Assembly (NCBI RefSeq): GCF_018688315.1
Contig: NZ_CP061315.1
Coordinates: 124,001-188,000 of the forward strand
Source: Polynucleobacter sp. AP-Kolm-20A-A1
GTDB lineage: Bacteria; Pseudomonadota; Gammaproteobacteria; Burkholderiales; Burkholderiaceae
Direction of reading: 5' to 3'
DNA: 64,000 bases
The position numbers and the translations under genes were made by a program. The notes below the pieces were generated by a model. That model was not told the origin of the DNA. It saw nothing but the letters and a program-made list of their open reading frames with translations, and searched no databases. This document shows, piece by piece, positions 8,931 through 18,803 of this stretch (the stretch's first letter is position 1; each line of letters begins with the position of its first letter).

Positions 8931-10197
8931 AATCGATTTCCCCTAAAGCGCGTTCAATAAGACGCTGTTTTATAAAGTGACTTTTATTTACAAGACCAAG
9001 TCCCCAATTGCGAATTTGTTTTTCAGTGCTGCTGCTTGCAGAAAATAATTTCTTCAGCTTATCGGTAACCCACAGGAGTGCGCTGGTGTCACCTTGTCTT
9101 TGGCGCTCATATCGACGCAAGAGTACCAAGTCGTTTGGCGAGCGAAATGATTCACGCCTACCTAAAATGTTGAGTAACACCGCTACGTCTCGTAGTCCTA
9201 AATTTAAGCCTTGCCCTGCCAACGGGTGCATCACATGAGCTGCATCACCAACGAGTACAGCCTTAGGAGAGTTATCCGGACCAATAAAACGTTTGGCACG
9301 AATTCTTCTCAGGGGAAAAGCGCCAGGTTCTGAGTTGAGAGTAAGTTCACCAAGTTGCTTGCTGATTGCGCCATTTGCAATGGTAGAAAAGCGGTCTAGC
9401 CATTGCTGTTGATTGAGCTTTAATAGATCGGCTGCGTTATCTGGCGATGTTGACCATACCATCGATACTTGTTTGCCTGGTAGCGGCAACATTGCCACAA
9501 TATCTCCACCAGGTAAGAACCACTGAAAAGCAGTTTCAAGATGTGGATAGGTACAAAGCCAATTGGCAACAACAGCGCTTTGCGAATAACTTTCTTCGGT
9601 TGCAGTAATTCCTAGTTCTGTGCGTATCGGAGAATTAGCGCCATCAGCGGCAACAAGAAGTTTTGCGCGAATAGCGCCGCCATGGTTGAGGTACGCAGTA
9701 ACACCGTCGTCATCCACCTCTATCTTTTTGACTGCATCACTAATGCGTTCCAATTTACTTTGAAAGCGTGAGGCTTGATCAAGGGTGTGTTCGATTAAAT
9801 TCGATTCACCAATCCAGGCCAATTGCGGCGCACCAGCTTCAAACGCTGAAAGATGGAGTTGATCATTTTTTTCGCCACGATCACCATAAATACGCATATC
9901 GCGGACTGGTTGCAGTCGGCTGTGATCAAGTGCATCCCAAATTTGCAAATGGGCGAGTAGTTTTTGGGTGCTAGGCGAAAAAGCATAGATTCGTTGCCCC
10001 CACTGAGATCCTTGTGGGCCAGCAATGCTTTTTTCTAGGTCGGGGGCAATCTCGATTGTTTGCAGGCCGAGTTGAGCCAAACCCAGGGCGCAAGCCTTAC
10101 CAGCAATGCCGCCGCCCACCACAAGCACGTCTACAGAGCGAGTAGGGGCTGAAAGTCCAGAGGTTTTGGAGGGGGAGTTTTGGTTAACTTCTGACAT
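8923..10197 (-). CDS. FAD-dependent ubiquinone hydroxylase, UbiH/UbiF/COQ6 family
   Basis: A 424-residue class A flavoprotein monooxygenase. It shows the FAD dinucleotide fold VVGGGIAGKACALG (about 26-39), a DG motif in ADGANSPIR, and the GD motif in LVGDAAHVMHPLAGQG that binds FAD ribityl. Members add hydroxyl groups to the ubiquinone ring; which position cannot be decided from the sequence alone. I chose ATG 10197; the frame extends 7 codons to a TTG. Its end overlaps the dsbC start by 8 bp. Coq7, another ring hydroxylase, is at 25.3 kb. Confidence 0.88.
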   Translation of the reverse strand: MSEVNQNSPSKTSGLSAPTRSVDVLVVGGGIAGKACALGLAQLGLQTIEIAPDLEKSIAGPQGSQWGQRIYAFSPSTQKLLAHLQIWDALDHSRLQPVRDMRIYGDRGEKNDQLHLSAFEAGAPQLAWIGESNLIEHTLDQASRFQSKLERISDAVKKIEVDDDGVTAYLNHGGAIRAKLLVAADGANSPIRTELGITATEESYSQSAVVANWLCTYPHLETAFQWFLPGGDIVAMLPLPGKQVSMVWSTSPDNAADLLKLNQQQWLDRFSTIANGAISKQLGELTLNSEPGAFPLRRIRAKRFIGPDNSPKAVLVGDAAHVMHPLAGQGLNLGLRDVAVLLNILGRRESFRSPNDLVLLRRYERQRQGDTSALLWVTDKLKKLFSASSSTEKQIRNWGLGLVNKSHFIKQRLIERALGEIDFD

Positions 10198-10237
10198 AAC
10201 TCGATGATATCGAAACAAGCCCCTTTACAATAAGGCC

Positions 10238-11332
10238 ATGTCTTTGAAATGTGGCATCGTCGGCCTGCCTAACGTCGGCAAATCTACCCTCTTTAATGCG
10301 CTTACCAAAGCTGGAATCGCAGCGGAAAACTATCCTTTCTGCACGATCGAGCCCAATGTAGGCGTTGTTGAGGTTCCTGACCCTCGTCTAGCCCATTTGG
10401 CTGAGATCGTGAAGCCGGAGCGCATCCTGCCTGCAGCAGTCGAATTTGTCGATATCGCAGGCTTGGTAGCGGGCGCCTCCAAAGGCGAAGGTCTAGGCAA
10501 TCAATTTTTGGCAAATATTCGAGAAACTGACGCAATTACCCACGTGGTGCGTTGTTTTGAGGACCCAAACGTGATTCACGTTGCCGGAAAAATCGACCCA
10601 ATCGCTGATATCGGCGTGATTGACACTGAATTAGCGCTTTCGGATTTGGCAACTGTTGAAAAAACTCTGAATCGCTCTACGAAAGCTGCGAAATCCGGTA
10701 ATGACAAAGAGGCTGCTGCTTTAGTTGCGGTGCTTACCAAAGTGCAAGCGCATCTGGATTCTGCTCAGCCGGTTCGTAGCCTCAATTTGACTGAAGAAGA
10801 AAAATTGGTGATTAAGCCTCTTTGCTTAATCACAGCTAAACCTGCTATGTATGTAGCCAACGTGAAAGAGGATGGGTTTTCGAACAATCCTCATCTTGAA
10901 GCAGTCAAGCAGCATGCAGCAAAAGAGGGTGCCCCAGTAGTTGCAGTCTGTGCCGCAATTGAGGCTGAGATCGCTGATTTGGATGATGCTGATAAAACGG
11001 AGTTCTTAGCTGATCTTGGCATGGAAGAGCCAGGCTTAGACAGAGTCATCCGTGCTGGATATGCATTGCTAGGTTTACAAACGTACTTTACAGCCGGCGT
11101 CAAAGAAGTGCGTGCTTGGACTATTCATGTGGGCGACACAGCTCCTCAGGCTGCTGGAGTAATTCATACGGATTTCGAGCGTGGCTTTATTCGTGCCCAG
11201 ACTATTTCTTATGAAGACTTTATTCAATTTAAGGGTGAGTCCGGTGCTAAAGAGGCGGGCAAGATGCGCGCAGAGGGTAAGGAGTACGTCGTGAAAGATG
11301 GCGATGTCTTGAACTTCTTGTTTAATGTTTAG
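10238..11332 (+). CDS. ychF: Redox-regulated ATPase YchF (Obg family)
   Basis: A 364-residue TRAFAC P-loop protein with Walker [10 protein letters not shown] (9-17), the switch/Walker B segment [24 protein letters not shown], and a C-terminal TGS domain ending [10 protein letters not shown]. YchF prefers ATP over GTP and associates with ribosomes and stress responses. Its start is 40 bp from the divergent UbiH-like gene. A strong terminator follows at about 11357, so it is likely monocistronic. Confidence 0.97.
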   Translation: MSLKCGIVGLPNVGKSTLFNALTKAGIAAENYPFCTIEPNVGVVEVPDPRLAHLAEIVKPERILPAAVEFVDIAGLVAGASKGEGLGNQFLANIRETDAITHVVRCFEDPNVIHVAGKIDPIADIGVIDTELALSDLATVEKTLNRSTKAAKSGNDKEAAALVAVLTKVQAHLDSAQPVRSLNLTEEEKLVIKPLCLITAKPAMYVANVKEDGFSNNPHLEAVKQHAAKEGAPVVAVCAAIEAEIADLDDADKTEFLADLGMEEPGLDRVIRAGYALLGLQTYFTAGVKEVRAWTIHVGDTAPQAAGVIHTDFERGFIRAQTISYEDFIQFKGESGAKEAGKMRAEGKEYVVKDGDVLNFLFNV

Positions 11333-11355
11333 CATTCCTGCGACAGCTCGTTGAA

Positions 11356-11388
11356 ATAAAAAAGCCCTTCAAACAAGGGCTTTTTTAT
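11356..11388. terminator. Intrinsic terminator between ychF and the convergent regulator gene
   Basis: The stem AAGCCCTT/AAGGGCTT with a short loop is flanked by an A-run on the left and six T on the right, so it can stop transcription from both sides. It lies 24 bp after ychF and 36 bp beyond the end of the leftward gene at 11424. Confidence 0.9.
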
Positions 11389-11423
11389 TGCCTGCACAAA
11401 GGCAAAAAGTGTAGAGAGTTTTC

Positions 11424-11774
11424 TTAGCCTGCTTTAGCGGCTTTCTCGAGGCACTTAGAAATTTCTTCGTAACGTTTTAACGCTAACTTAGTCGGCAGCA
11501 CTTGCTTTTTGCGACCATCTTCATTGCTACCCATCTTGATGTAGCCCATTGCACTCAGATTCTTGAGTCGCCCATGCAGCGTGGCTTGAGAGCCTAACTC
11601 TGATAGTGAAATCAAGTCCCCTACCAACACAGTTTCTTTGAGGTGTGCATGAGCAACCACTTTATCCAGCAAGCCTTCCTCGATGCAATCGAGTTTCTTC
11701 CCAGGGTTAATGCGATCGAGAGCGTCAATTAAGTTCAGGAAGCGCAAATAGGGCGGTTGCTTAGGTGAAGACAT
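11424..11774 (-). CDS. Small winged-helix (MarR-like) DNA-binding protein
   Basis: A 116-residue protein. Residues about 50-100 read as a helix-turn-helix with wing: a recognition-helix-like stretch (SELGSQATLHGRLKNLSAMGYIK) followed by a wing GSNEDGRKKQVLPT and a C-terminal helix. That pattern resembles MarR-type domains, though the protein is shorter than a full MarR and has no clear ligand pocket. It is divergent from the membrane protein at 11889 with a 114-bp gap holding an 18-bp imperfect palindrome. Target unknown. Confidence 0.6.
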   Translation of the reverse strand: MSSPKQPPYLRFLNLIDALDRINPGKKLDCIEEGLLDKVVAHAHLKETVLVGDLISLSELGSQATLHGRLKNLSAMGYIKMGSNEDGRKKQVLPTKLALKRYEEISKCLEKAAKAG

Positions 11775-11800
11775 TAGTTGAATTATATAGTTGAGTTTTT

Positions 11801-11818
11801 ATTAGCTGTAGGGCTAAT
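11801..11818. promoter_or_regulatory. Inverted repeat in the divergent 11775-11888 gap
   Basis: The arms ATTAGC and GCTAAT are separated by six bases, between a putative DNA-binding protein gene and its divergent neighbour. Such a placement fits an autoregulatory operator, but six-base arms can arise by chance in a gap of this length. Confidence 0.3.
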
Positions 11819-11888
11819 GCTATTCTATTCCTTAAATACGATTTGTGCGATTTATCTTTGTCAAATGAAATCATCCATACTCTGAGTA

Positions 11889-12461
11889 ATGTCTAAAGTT
11901 ATTTCACAACCTATACGCACATGGCTCTTGGGAATGTTCGTTAGTGCACTCGCCTATGCAGCACTCTTCTATTTCAATTCGTGGCTTACGAGCAGTCTTG
12001 TAGTTGGTGCCGGTGTTAACTGGATATATCTTCCTGCTGGTTTGCGACTTTTTCTTATTTTAATTTTTGGCTTGCCAGGGGCCGTCGGAATTGCCCTAGC
12101 CTCATTTCTGATTAGCTATTCTGGTTCGCTGTCAGATGATCTGATGGTATGCATTGGAACCGGTTTGATATCAGGCTTCGCACCTTACCTCGCCAGAATA
12201 TTTGTGCTGAGCAATTTGGAGTTGGATTCCGATCTCAGCAACCTAAATTTATCTAAATTACTGAATTGTATTTTGGTATTTGCTGCATTAAGCGCTGGGC
12301 TGCATCAGTTTTGGTACGCCACAGTCAATATTGATGACTCTGGCACCATGAATCATTTCATTGCCATGTTCATTGGCGATATATTAGGATCAGTACTGCT
12401 GATCTCACTAATTAAATATAGCCTCGATCTTTTAAGGCGATTTAGGAAAACAGCTCACTAA
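11889..12461 (+). CDS. MASE1-like integral membrane protein, no output domain
   Basis: A 190-residue protein with about five or six membrane segments. The opening helix pair and the [23 protein letters not shown] block resemble the MASE1 sensor domain, which usually precedes a kinase, GGDEF or PAS output domain. Here the chain ends after the membrane part ([15 protein letters not shown]), so there is no visible output module. Its last 20 bp overlap the 3' end of the convergent trpC. The neighbouring small DNA-binding protein is divergent. Function unknown. Confidence 0.6.
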   Translation: MSKVISQPIRTWLLGMFVSALAYAALFYFNSWLTSSLVVGAGVNWIYLPAGLRLFLILIFGLPGAVGIALASFLISYSGSLSDDLMVCIGTGLISGFAPYLARIFVLSNLELDSDLSNLNLSKLLNCILVFAALSAGLHQFWYATVNIDDSGTMNHFIAMFIGDILGSVLLISLIKYSLDLLRRFRKTAH

Positions 12462-13245
12462 GGGCGGCGCCCGGATCAGGTGCCCGCATAAAAGCTTCGC
12501 CAACCAAAAATGCATTAACTTGGTTATCACGCATTAATTGCACATCAGCGCGGCCTAGAATCCCTGATTCAGTCACTAACGTTTTATTACTAGGAACCAT
12601 CGATAAGAGTGAAAGCGTTGTTTGTAGTGTGACCTCAAAAGTTTTGAGATTGCGATTATTGATTCCAAGCAGCGGGGTTTTTAATTCAAGCGCTTGTTCT
12701 AGTTCTGGTGCGTTATGTACCTCAACCAACACATCTAAACCTAATTCATGCGCACACGCTTCAAGCTCTTTCATTTGATTAAGTTCGAGGCAGGCAACTA
12801 TCAGAAGAATGGCATCAGCGCCGATCGCACGCGCTTCATAAACTTGATAAGGGTCTATCGTGAAATCTTTACGCAAGACGGGAATGCTACACGCAGCCCG
12901 AGCTTGTTGAAGATAGGTGTTGCTGCCTTGAAAGTAATCTACGTCCGTAAGGACCGATAAACAGGCTGCTCCATGTTTCTCATACGATTTAGCAATGTCG
13001 GCAGGCATGAAGTTCTCGCGCAATATTCCTTTACTGGGACTGGCCTTCTTGATTTCGGTAATGACGCCTGCCTTACCCGCGGCAATCTTTTGTTCAATTG
13101 AGTGAATGAAGCCGCGCGGCTTCATTAAGACATCTTGATTATTTGCCCCTGCTTTTTCTCGCTGATTGCTAAGAGAAATTTTTTGCAGGCAATTAGCAAC
13201 CTCGATCTTTTTGGTTGCAACAATTTTTTCGAGGATATCGCTCAT
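12442..13245 (-). CDS. trpC: Indole-3-glycerol phosphate synthase
   Basis: A 267-residue TIM-barrel enzyme that closes the indole ring in tryptophan synthesis. Visible family blocks are [12 protein letters not shown] near the phosphate and carboxylate site, [33 protein letters not shown] and TESGI. The frame is open to 13350, but ATG 13245 ([13 protein letters not shown]) matches the family start; the longer version would run into trpD. Last gene of rpe-trpE-trpG-trpD-trpC. Monofunctional: no PRAI (TrpF) domain is fused. Confidence 0.96.
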   Translation of the reverse strand: MSDILEKIVATKKIEVANCLQKISLSNQREKAGANNQDVLMKPRGFIHSIEQKIAAGKAGVITEIKKASPSKGILRENFMPADIAKSYEKHGAACLSVLTDVDYFQGSNTYLQQARAACSIPVLRKDFTIDPYQVYEARAIGADAILLIVACLELNQMKELEACAHELGLDVLVEVHNAPELEQALELKTPLLGINNRNLKTFEVTLQTTLSLLSMVPSNKTLVTESGILGRADVQLMRDNQVNAFLVGEAFMRAPDPGAALSELFS

Positions 13246-13255
13246 GTATAAGAAC

Positions 13256-14281
13256 TTAATTAGATTGAGTTGCGGCAACAAAGGCGTCAAGCTTTTGGCG
13301 TGCAGCCCCAGAAGCAATAGCTGCCTTGGCAAGGGCAATACCGCTGGCAATATCTTTAGCCACTCCAGCTACATATAGGGTGGCACCGGCATTTAGGCAA
13401 ACAATATCGCTGGCAGCGCCCGGCTGGTTATTGATGACATCCAAAACAATTTTTTTAGATTCTTCTGCATTGGCTACTTTGAAGCTATTTGTCAGTGCAG
13501 TACTGAGTCCAAAATCTTTCGGGTGGATTTCATATTCACGAACCACGCCATCCTTAAGTTCGCCTACTAAAGTCGCACCTTCAAGCGATATCTCATCCAA
13601 GCCATCTCGCCCATAAACGACTAAGGCATGGTCCATACCTAAGGCTTGTAATACCCGCGCCTGAATACCTACTAGATCGGGATGGAACACACCCATCAGA
13701 ATGCGCTTGGCATCAGCAGGGTTCGTTAGTGGGCCCAGGATGTTAAAAATTGTGCGGACACCCAATTGCTTGCGAATTGGCACCACATTCTTCATGGCGG
13801 GATGGTGATTTGGGGCAAACATAAAGCCCGCACCTACTGTAGAGATGCATTTAGACACTTGCTCTGCTGAGAGTGCTAGATTTACTCCCAGCGCCTCCAA
13901 TACATCGGCGCTGCCGGACTTGCTGCTTACGCTACGATTTCCATGCTTAGCAATTTTCGCTCCGGCTGCTGCTGCAACAAACATGGCTGCGGTGGAAATA
14001 TTAAAAGTATGTGCACCATCACCACCGGTACCAACTACATCCACCAGATGGGAGCGATCGTCAACCTGCACTGGAGTAGCAAACTCACGCATTACTTGTG
14101 CGGCAGCTGCGATTTCACCAACAGTTTCTTTCTTCGTTCGCAATGCAACGAGCAAGCCAGCCACTAATTCAGGAGGCATTTCGCCACTCATAATAAGGCG
14201 CATCATTGCGGTCATTTCATCGTGGAAAAGTTCACGATGTTCGATGCAGCGTTGTAGTGCCTCTTGAGGTGTGATTGACAT
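13256..14281 (-). CDS. trpD: Anthranilate phosphoribosyltransferase
   Basis: A 341-residue enzyme that joins anthranilate and PRPP. It carries the PRPP-binding loop [18 protein letters not shown], the [21 protein letters not shown] block and the [17 protein letters not shown] segment, all in the standard order. Length is typical. It starts 12 bp after trpG ends and is followed by trpC after 10 bp. Confidence 0.97.
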   Translation of the reverse strand: MSITPQEALQRCIEHRELFHDEMTAMMRLIMSGEMPPELVAGLLVALRTKKETVGEIAAAAQVMREFATPVQVDDRSHLVDVVGTGGDGAHTFNISTAAMFVAAAAGAKIAKHGNRSVSSKSGSADVLEALGVNLALSAEQVSKCISTVGAGFMFAPNHHPAMKNVVPIRKQLGVRTIFNILGPLTNPADAKRILMGVFHPDLVGIQARVLQALGMDHALVVYGRDGLDEISLEGATLVGELKDGVVREYEIHPKDFGLSTALTNSFKVANAEESKKIVLDVINNQPGAASDIVCLNAGATLYVAGVAKDIASGIALAKAAIASGAARQKLDAFVAATQSN

Positions 14282-14293
14282 AGCGCTATTTAA

Positions 14294-14860
14294 TTATTTA
14301 TTAAGCAAAAAATTCTTGAGAAGGGCGTGACCGTGCTCAGACAAAATAGACTCAGGGTGAAACTGAACGCCCTCAACAGCCAATTCGCGATGGCGCACAC
14401 CCATGATCTCGCCGTCTGAAGATGTGGCGGTGACCTCGAGAACATCCGGTAATGAACTCTTTTCAATTGCAAGAGAGTGATAACGCGTGACCTTAAATGG
14501 GTCGGGCAAATTCTTAAATACCCCAACGCCAGTGTGATGAATGCTATCGGTTTTGCCATGCATCACCTTATGAGCGCGGATCACTTTTCCGCCAAACGCT
14601 TCGCCAATAGCTTGATGACCTAGACAAACACCAAGGATTGGAATTTGACCTGCATAGCGTTTAATTGTGGCAACGGAAATACCGGCCTCGGCAGGACTGC
14701 ATGGCCCAGGAGAAATGCAAATGCGGTCTGGATTGAGTTTTGCAATTTCTTCCACTGCAATTTCATCATTCCGAAATACCTTCACCTCTTCGCCTAGTTC
14801 AGCAAAATATTGAACGAGGTTGTAGGTAAATGAATCGTAGTTATCAATCATTAGGAGCAT
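14294..14860 (-). CDS. trpG: Anthranilate synthase component II (glutamine amidotransferase)
   Basis: A 188-residue class I glutamine amidotransferase that supplies ammonia to TrpE. Catalytic Cys lies in [11 protein letters not shown], and the His-Glu pair is in [17 protein letters not shown] chose ATG 14860 because AAGGAGGG sits five bases upstream. It overlaps the end of trpE by 17 bp, so translation is probably coupled. The C-terminus has no fused TrpD, unlike the E. coli arrangement. Confidence 0.96.
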   Translation of the reverse strand: MLLMIDNYDSFTYNLVQYFAELGEEVKVFRNDEIAVEEIAKLNPDRICISPGPCSPAEAGISVATIKRYAGQIPILGVCLGHQAIGEAFGGKVIRAHKVMHGKTDSIHHTGVGVFKNLPDPFKVTRYHSLAIEKSSLPDVLEVTATSSDGEIMGVRHRELAVEGVQFHPESILSEHGHALLKNFLLNK

Positions 14861-16349
14861 CAAGCCCTCCTTGTACCAGCTCAGCTGCTGTCAACACTGC
14901 GCGCGCTTTTGCTTCGGTCTCTTTCCATTCGGCGGTAGGGTCAGAGTCTGCAACCACACCTGCTCCAGCTTGAGAGTGCAGCATGCCATCACGAATAACG
15001 CCAGTGCGGATGGCAATCGCAACGTCCATATCACCAGAGAATGAGAGGTAACCAACTGCGCCGCCATATACACCGCGTTTCACAATTTCCATTTCATCAA
15101 TGATTTCCATTGCACGAATTTTTGGGGCTCCAGACAATGTGCCTGCTGGGAAGGTTGCGCGTAAAACATCCATATTGCTCATATTGTCGAGCAGATCACC
15201 TTCAACAGAGCTCACAATATGTTGCACGTGGGAGTACTTTTCAATAGACATGGAGTCGGTGACTTTTACGGAGCCAGTTTTTGCAATCCGTCCCACATCA
15301 TTGCGCGCAAGATCGATCAACATGACGTGCTCTGCAATTTCCTTAGGATCTGCGAGCAATTCTTTGGCCAAACGCTCATCTTCCTCTGGGTTTGCACCGC
15401 GAGGGCGGGTGCCGGCGAGCGGTCTAATAGTGACAATCTTTTCAGATGCACGTTTTTCCTGGCGGACCAAAATTTCTGGCGAAGATCCAACGATTTGCAT
15501 GTCGCCAAAATCATAAAAATACATATAGGGCGACGGGTTCAGTGAGCGCAAGGCTCTGTAAAGAGCTAACGGCGACTCAGTAAAAGGCTTGCTAATGCGT
15601 TGTCCAATCACGACTTGCATACAGTCGCCGGCCAAAATGTATTCTTTGGTTTTTAGTACGGCTGCTTCGAAGTCTGCGGCTTTAAATTTACGAATGAGTT
15701 CGGTCTTGGTGCTAGGCAATGAAGCAGGCATATTTGCCGGCTTACCAAGACAAGTCATTAATTCTTTTAAGCGGTTCTGTGCCTTTTCAAAACCATCGTC
15801 AATGCTTGGGTCTGCATAGACGATGAAATAAATTTTTCCTGCAATGTTATCAATGACTGCCAATTCTTCGGTCAACATCAGTTGAATATCGGGTACACCT
15901 AATTCATCGGGAAGCTGATGTTTTGCAAGACGGGACTCAATATAGCGAACGGTATCGTAACCAAAGTAACCAGCAAGGCCACCACAAAAGCGTGGAAGGC
16001 CTGGCTGTAAAGCTACCTTAAAACGCTTGAAATATGTATCAACAAAGTCGAGTGGATTATCGGTATTGCTTTCAACTACTTTACCTTCAGTCACGACTTC
16101 ATTGATAGGTGCAGAAGGTGTGCCAACAGTTCTGACAATAGTCTTGGCAGGCAGGCCAATAAAGGAGAAGCGCCCAAAGCGCTCGCCGCCAAGAACAGAC
16201 TCCAAGAGATAAGTATTTTTGCTGCCAAAAGCCTGACTTAGCTTGACGTAAAGCGAGAGCGGAGTCTCTAAATCAGCCAAGACCTCTTTAACAAGAGGAA
16301 TCCGATTGAACCCCTGTTTTGCTAGAGCATGAAATTCTTCGCGCTGCAT
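14844..16349 (-). CDS. trpE: Anthranilate synthase component I
   Basis: A 501-residue chorismate-utilising enzyme that makes anthranilate. The C-terminal catalytic domain shows [23 protein letters not shown], the [12 protein letters not shown] block, [10 protein letters not shown], the [19 protein letters not shown] segment and the closing [10 protein letters not shown]. The N-terminal domain has [18 protein letters not shown], which bears the tryptophan feedback site in the family. The ATG overlaps the rpe stop (TGATG); rpe feeds directly into trpE with no gph gene between them. Confidence 0.97.
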   Translation of the reverse strand: MQREEFHALAKQGFNRIPLVKEVLADLETPLSLYVKLSQAFGSKNTYLLESVLGGERFGRFSFIGLPAKTIVRTVGTPSAPINEVVTEGKVVESNTDNPLDFVDTYFKRFKVALQPGLPRFCGGLAGYFGYDTVRYIESRLAKHQLPDELGVPDIQLMLTEELAVIDNIAGKIYFIVYADPSIDDGFEKAQNRLKELMTCLGKPANMPASLPSTKTELIRKFKAADFEAAVLKTKEYILAGDCMQVVIGQRISKPFTESPLALYRALRSLNPSPYMYFYDFGDMQIVGSSPEILVRQEKRASEKIVTIRPLAGTRPRGANPEEDERLAKELLADPKEIAEHVMLIDLARNDVGRIAKTGSVKVTDSMSIEKYSHVQHIVSSVEGDLLDNMSNMDVLRATFPAGTLSGAPKIRAMEIIDEMEIVKRGVYGGAVGYLSFSGDMDVAIAIRTGVIRDGMLHSQAGAGVVADSDPTAEWKETEAKARAVLTAAELVQGGLDAPND

Positions 16350-17074
16350 CAAGCTTTTCCTGACTTGCCTAATTCGCTGCGCATCTTCTCGATTACTTGA
16401 GCGTAATTGTCTTGGCCAAAAATTGCAGAGCCAGCAACAAAAGTGTCGGCACCAGCTTGTGCAACTTGTGCAATATTGTCTGATTTAATTCCACCGTCTA
16501 CCTCAAGACGAATGTGGCGACCTGTCTCAGCTTGATAGCGATCTAATCTTGCGCGCACTTGCGTAATTTTATTGAGAGTGCTCGGAATGAATGATTGCCC
16601 ACCAAATCCGGGGTTGACCGACATGAGCAAAACCAAATCTAGTAATTCCAGCGTGTGATCAAGATGATCAAGCGGTGTTGCGGGATTGAGAACTAACCCT
16701 GCTTGACAACCTTGATCGCGAATTAAATTGAGAGTGCGATTAACGTGAGGGCTCGCCTCTGGGTGAAAGCTGATTAAGTTAGCTCCAGCTTTTGCAAAGT
16801 CAGGGACGATGCGATCAACAGGCTCAACCATGAGATGAACATCGATCATGGCGGGCTTGCCGTTTTTGACAGCGTATGGGCGAATAGCCTCACATACCAG
16901 AGGGCCAATAGTGAGGTTAGGGACATAGTGGTTGTCCATCACGTCAAAGTGAATCCAGTCAGCTCCTGCGCTCAAAACATCCTGCACCTCTTTGCCTAAG
17001 CAGGCAAAGTCGGCCGACAAAATGGAGGGGGCAATAACAAATTGGCTAGTAGATGGTGATTTTTGGCTTTCCAT
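16349..17074 (-). CDS. rpe: Ribulose-phosphate 3-epimerase
   Basis: A 241-residue TIM-barrel epimerase interconverting ribulose-5-phosphate and xylulose-5-phosphate. Family blocks are [32 protein letters not shown] (metal-binding His and Asp), [23 protein letters not shown] and [10 protein letters not shown], with the metal and catalytic Asp residues present. It heads the trp operon here. In many relatives a phosphoglycolate phosphatase gene (gph) sits between rpe and trpE; it is absent at this site. Confidence 0.97.
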   Translation of the reverse strand: MESQKSPSTSQFVIAPSILSADFACLGKEVQDVLSAGADWIHFDVMDNHYVPNLTIGPLVCEAIRPYAVKNGKPAMIDVHLMVEPVDRIVPDFAKAGANLISFHPEASPHVNRTLNLIRDQGCQAGLVLNPATPLDHLDHTLELLDLVLLMSVNPGFGGQSFIPSTLNKITQVRARLDRYQAETGRHIRLEVDGGIKSDNIAQVAQAGADTFVAGSAIFGQDNYAQVIEKMRSELGKSGKA

Positions 17075-17123
17075 CCCTAGATTCTAGCTTGCAGTTGGCT
17101 CTTGGATGGAGCAGAATTCGAGC

Positions 17124-17498
17124 ATGAATCCCCACGAAATGAGCGTTACGGTCAAAGCCCAGTACCTTCCTGACCAATCTGACCCCGATAACCGCCAATT
17201 TGCCTTTGCTTATACGGTCACTATTCGCAATACAGGTAGCGCCAGTATTCAGCTAATTGCCCGCCATTGGTTCATTACTGACGGGGATAACGACGTTCAG
17301 GAGGTTAAAGGGCTAGGGGTGGTTGGGCAGCAACCCCTTTTGCGCTCTGGAGAGCATTTTGAGTACACCAGTTGGGCTACTTTGCCCACACCAGCCGGGA
17401 CTATGCGTGGGGAATATTTTTGCGTCACGGAAGACGCTCAATTCTTCCAGGCCCCTATTCCGGAATTCGCTCTAGTAATGCCTCGAACGCTGCATTAA
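17124..17498 (+). CDS. apaG: ApaG domain protein
   Basis: A 124-residue all-beta ApaG protein with the block FAFAYTVTIRNTGSASIQLIARHWFITDG and the tail PAGTMRGEYFCVTED. ApaG has been linked to cobalt and magnesium efflux phenotypes, but its biochemistry is unclear. Two starts fit: ATG 17106 and ATG 17124; I prefer the latter since it gives the usual length of about 125 residues. It is divergent from rpe and converges on the small ORF ending at 17515. Confidence 0.93.
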   Translation: MNPHEMSVTVKAQYLPDQSDPDNRQFAFAYTVTIRNTGSASIQLIARHWFITDGDNDVQEVKGLGVVGQQPLLRSGEHFEYTSWATLPTPAGTMRGEYFCVTEDAQFFQAPIPEFALVMPRTLH

Positions 17499-17514
17499 TA
17501 GGCTTGGCATGAGA

Positions 17515-17628
17515 TTACTTCTTTCCCTTGCCGGTCCATAGGACAATAAACAATAAGAGTCCGAGAGCAATGGCTCCTTCAACGGCAAAGAGGATCATTG
17601 GGTATTCATCGAGTAAATTGGCGATCAT
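17515..17628 (-). CDS. 37-residue single-span membrane protein (unnamed)
   Basis: A short ORF encodes an acidic start (MIANLLDEYP), one hydrophobic segment (about residues 11-31, ending LLLFIVLW) and a basic tail (TGKGKK). This is a well-formed single-span topology with a positive C-terminus, not random sequence. It lies in the otherwise non-coding strip between apaG and mltA, reads leftward, and its ATG overlaps the mltA ATG on the other strand (CATG at 17626-17629). No clear Shine-Dalgarno is visible. Function unknown. Confidence 0.55.
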   Translation of the reverse strand: MIANLLDEYPMILFAVEGAIALGLLLFIVLWTGKGKK

Positions 17629-18778
17629 GAGTTCTAAATTTAAATTAGCGCAATCTGTTGCGAAAGAAGTGACTTTGTTTAGTGTATTCGCTATCTTGCT
17701 AGCGAGTTTGATTTCTGGTTGCTCGGCCCCTCCAACGCGTGGATCAGGATTTCGCTCCGGATCAGGTGCAGGGCCTGCCTCCTACAGTTCGTCTATCGCT
17801 AGTTTTAGTGCAGTCTCTTGGCAGGCTTTGCCAGGCTGGCAGGACGATGATTTATCGCAAGCTTGGCCTGCTTGGCAAAAGAGTTGCGATGGTTTGCGCA
17901 AACGTAATAGTGAGATTAATTGGCGTCAAGTCTGCGCTCAAGCGACAAGCGTATCAAGTGGAGATGCCCAAGCAATTCGCCGATATTTTGAAAGCAACTT
18001 TCAAGCTTATGAGATTCGCAATAGCGCGGGTAGCGATACGGGAATGATTACCGGGTATTACGAACCAGTGATGAATGGATCATTAACTCGCACAAGCACC
18101 TTTAGCGTTCCGCTCTACGCCTATCCAAATGCTTGGAAAAAATCAAAACCCAATCCAGGCCCTACACGTGCAGAATTAATGAGCTCTGGAGCCTTGCAGG
18201 GTACTGAAATCGCTTGGGTACAAGATCCTGTTGCCGCAGCATTTATGCAAATACAGGGCTCTGGAAAAATCCGACTGCAAGATGGCCGAGTGCTGCGACT
18301 GGGTTATGCAGGCACAAATGACCAACCCTTTAAATCATTTGCTCAGTGGCTGCTTGACCGAAAAGAGATTTCTCGAAGCGAGGCAACTATGCAAGGTATT
18401 TCACAATGGGCTAAACGCAATCCCGATCGCGTGAATGAAATGCTCAATGCAAACCCCCGATTTGTTTTCTTTAAAGAGTTGCCTGGCAATGTCGCTGCAG
18501 ATTTAGGTCCCAATGGCGCACTGGGAGTGCCCTTAACTGGCGAGCGAAGTATTGCGATTGATCTTCAGGCGATGCCTTTGGGTGCACCTGTATTTTTGTC
18601 CACCACAAAACCTTTGAGTGCGCAGCCCTTACAAAAATTGGTGATGGCACAAGATACTGGTAAAGCTATTGTGGGTGGGGTGAGGGCTGATTACTATTGG
18701 GGTTCGGGTGAGGCTGCTGGGGAAATGGCGGGTCGCATGAAACAAAATGGCAAGATGTGGTTATTACTGCCGCGTTAA
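17627..18778 (+). CDS. mltA: Membrane-bound lytic murein transglycosylase A
   Basis: A 383-residue outer-membrane lipoprotein: hydrophobic leader then lipobox LISGC with Cys32, followed by a low-complexity Gly/Ser linker. The MltA domain shows TGYYEPVMNGSLTRT, the PLYAYP block and AAFMQIQGSGKIRL. The C-terminal 3D domain shows MAQDTGKAIVGGVRADYYWGSG. It cleaves peptidoglycan to 1,6-anhydro products. The frame is open upstream to 17528, but ATG 17627 places the signal peptide correctly; it overlaps the divergent small ORF start. Confidence 0.92.
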   Translation: MSSKFKLAQSVAKEVTLFSVFAILLASLISGCSAPPTRGSGFRSGSGAGPASYSSSIASFSAVSWQALPGWQDDDLSQAWPAWQKSCDGLRKRNSEINWRQVCAQATSVSSGDAQAIRRYFESNFQAYEIRNSAGSDTGMITGYYEPVMNGSLTRTSTFSVPLYAYPNAWKKSKPNPGPTRAELMSSGALQGTEIAWVQDPVAAAFMQIQGSGKIRLQDGRVLRLGYAGTNDQPFKSFAQWLLDRKEISRSEATMQGISQWAKRNPDRVNEMLNANPRFVFFKELPGNVAADLGPNGALGVPLTGERSIAIDLQAMPLGAPVFLSTTKPLSAQPLQKLVMAQDTGKAIVGGVRADYYWGSGEAAGEMAGRMKQNGKMWLLLPR

Positions 18779-18803
18779 TTGATTGCATATTAGAAAGAAA
18801 AAC

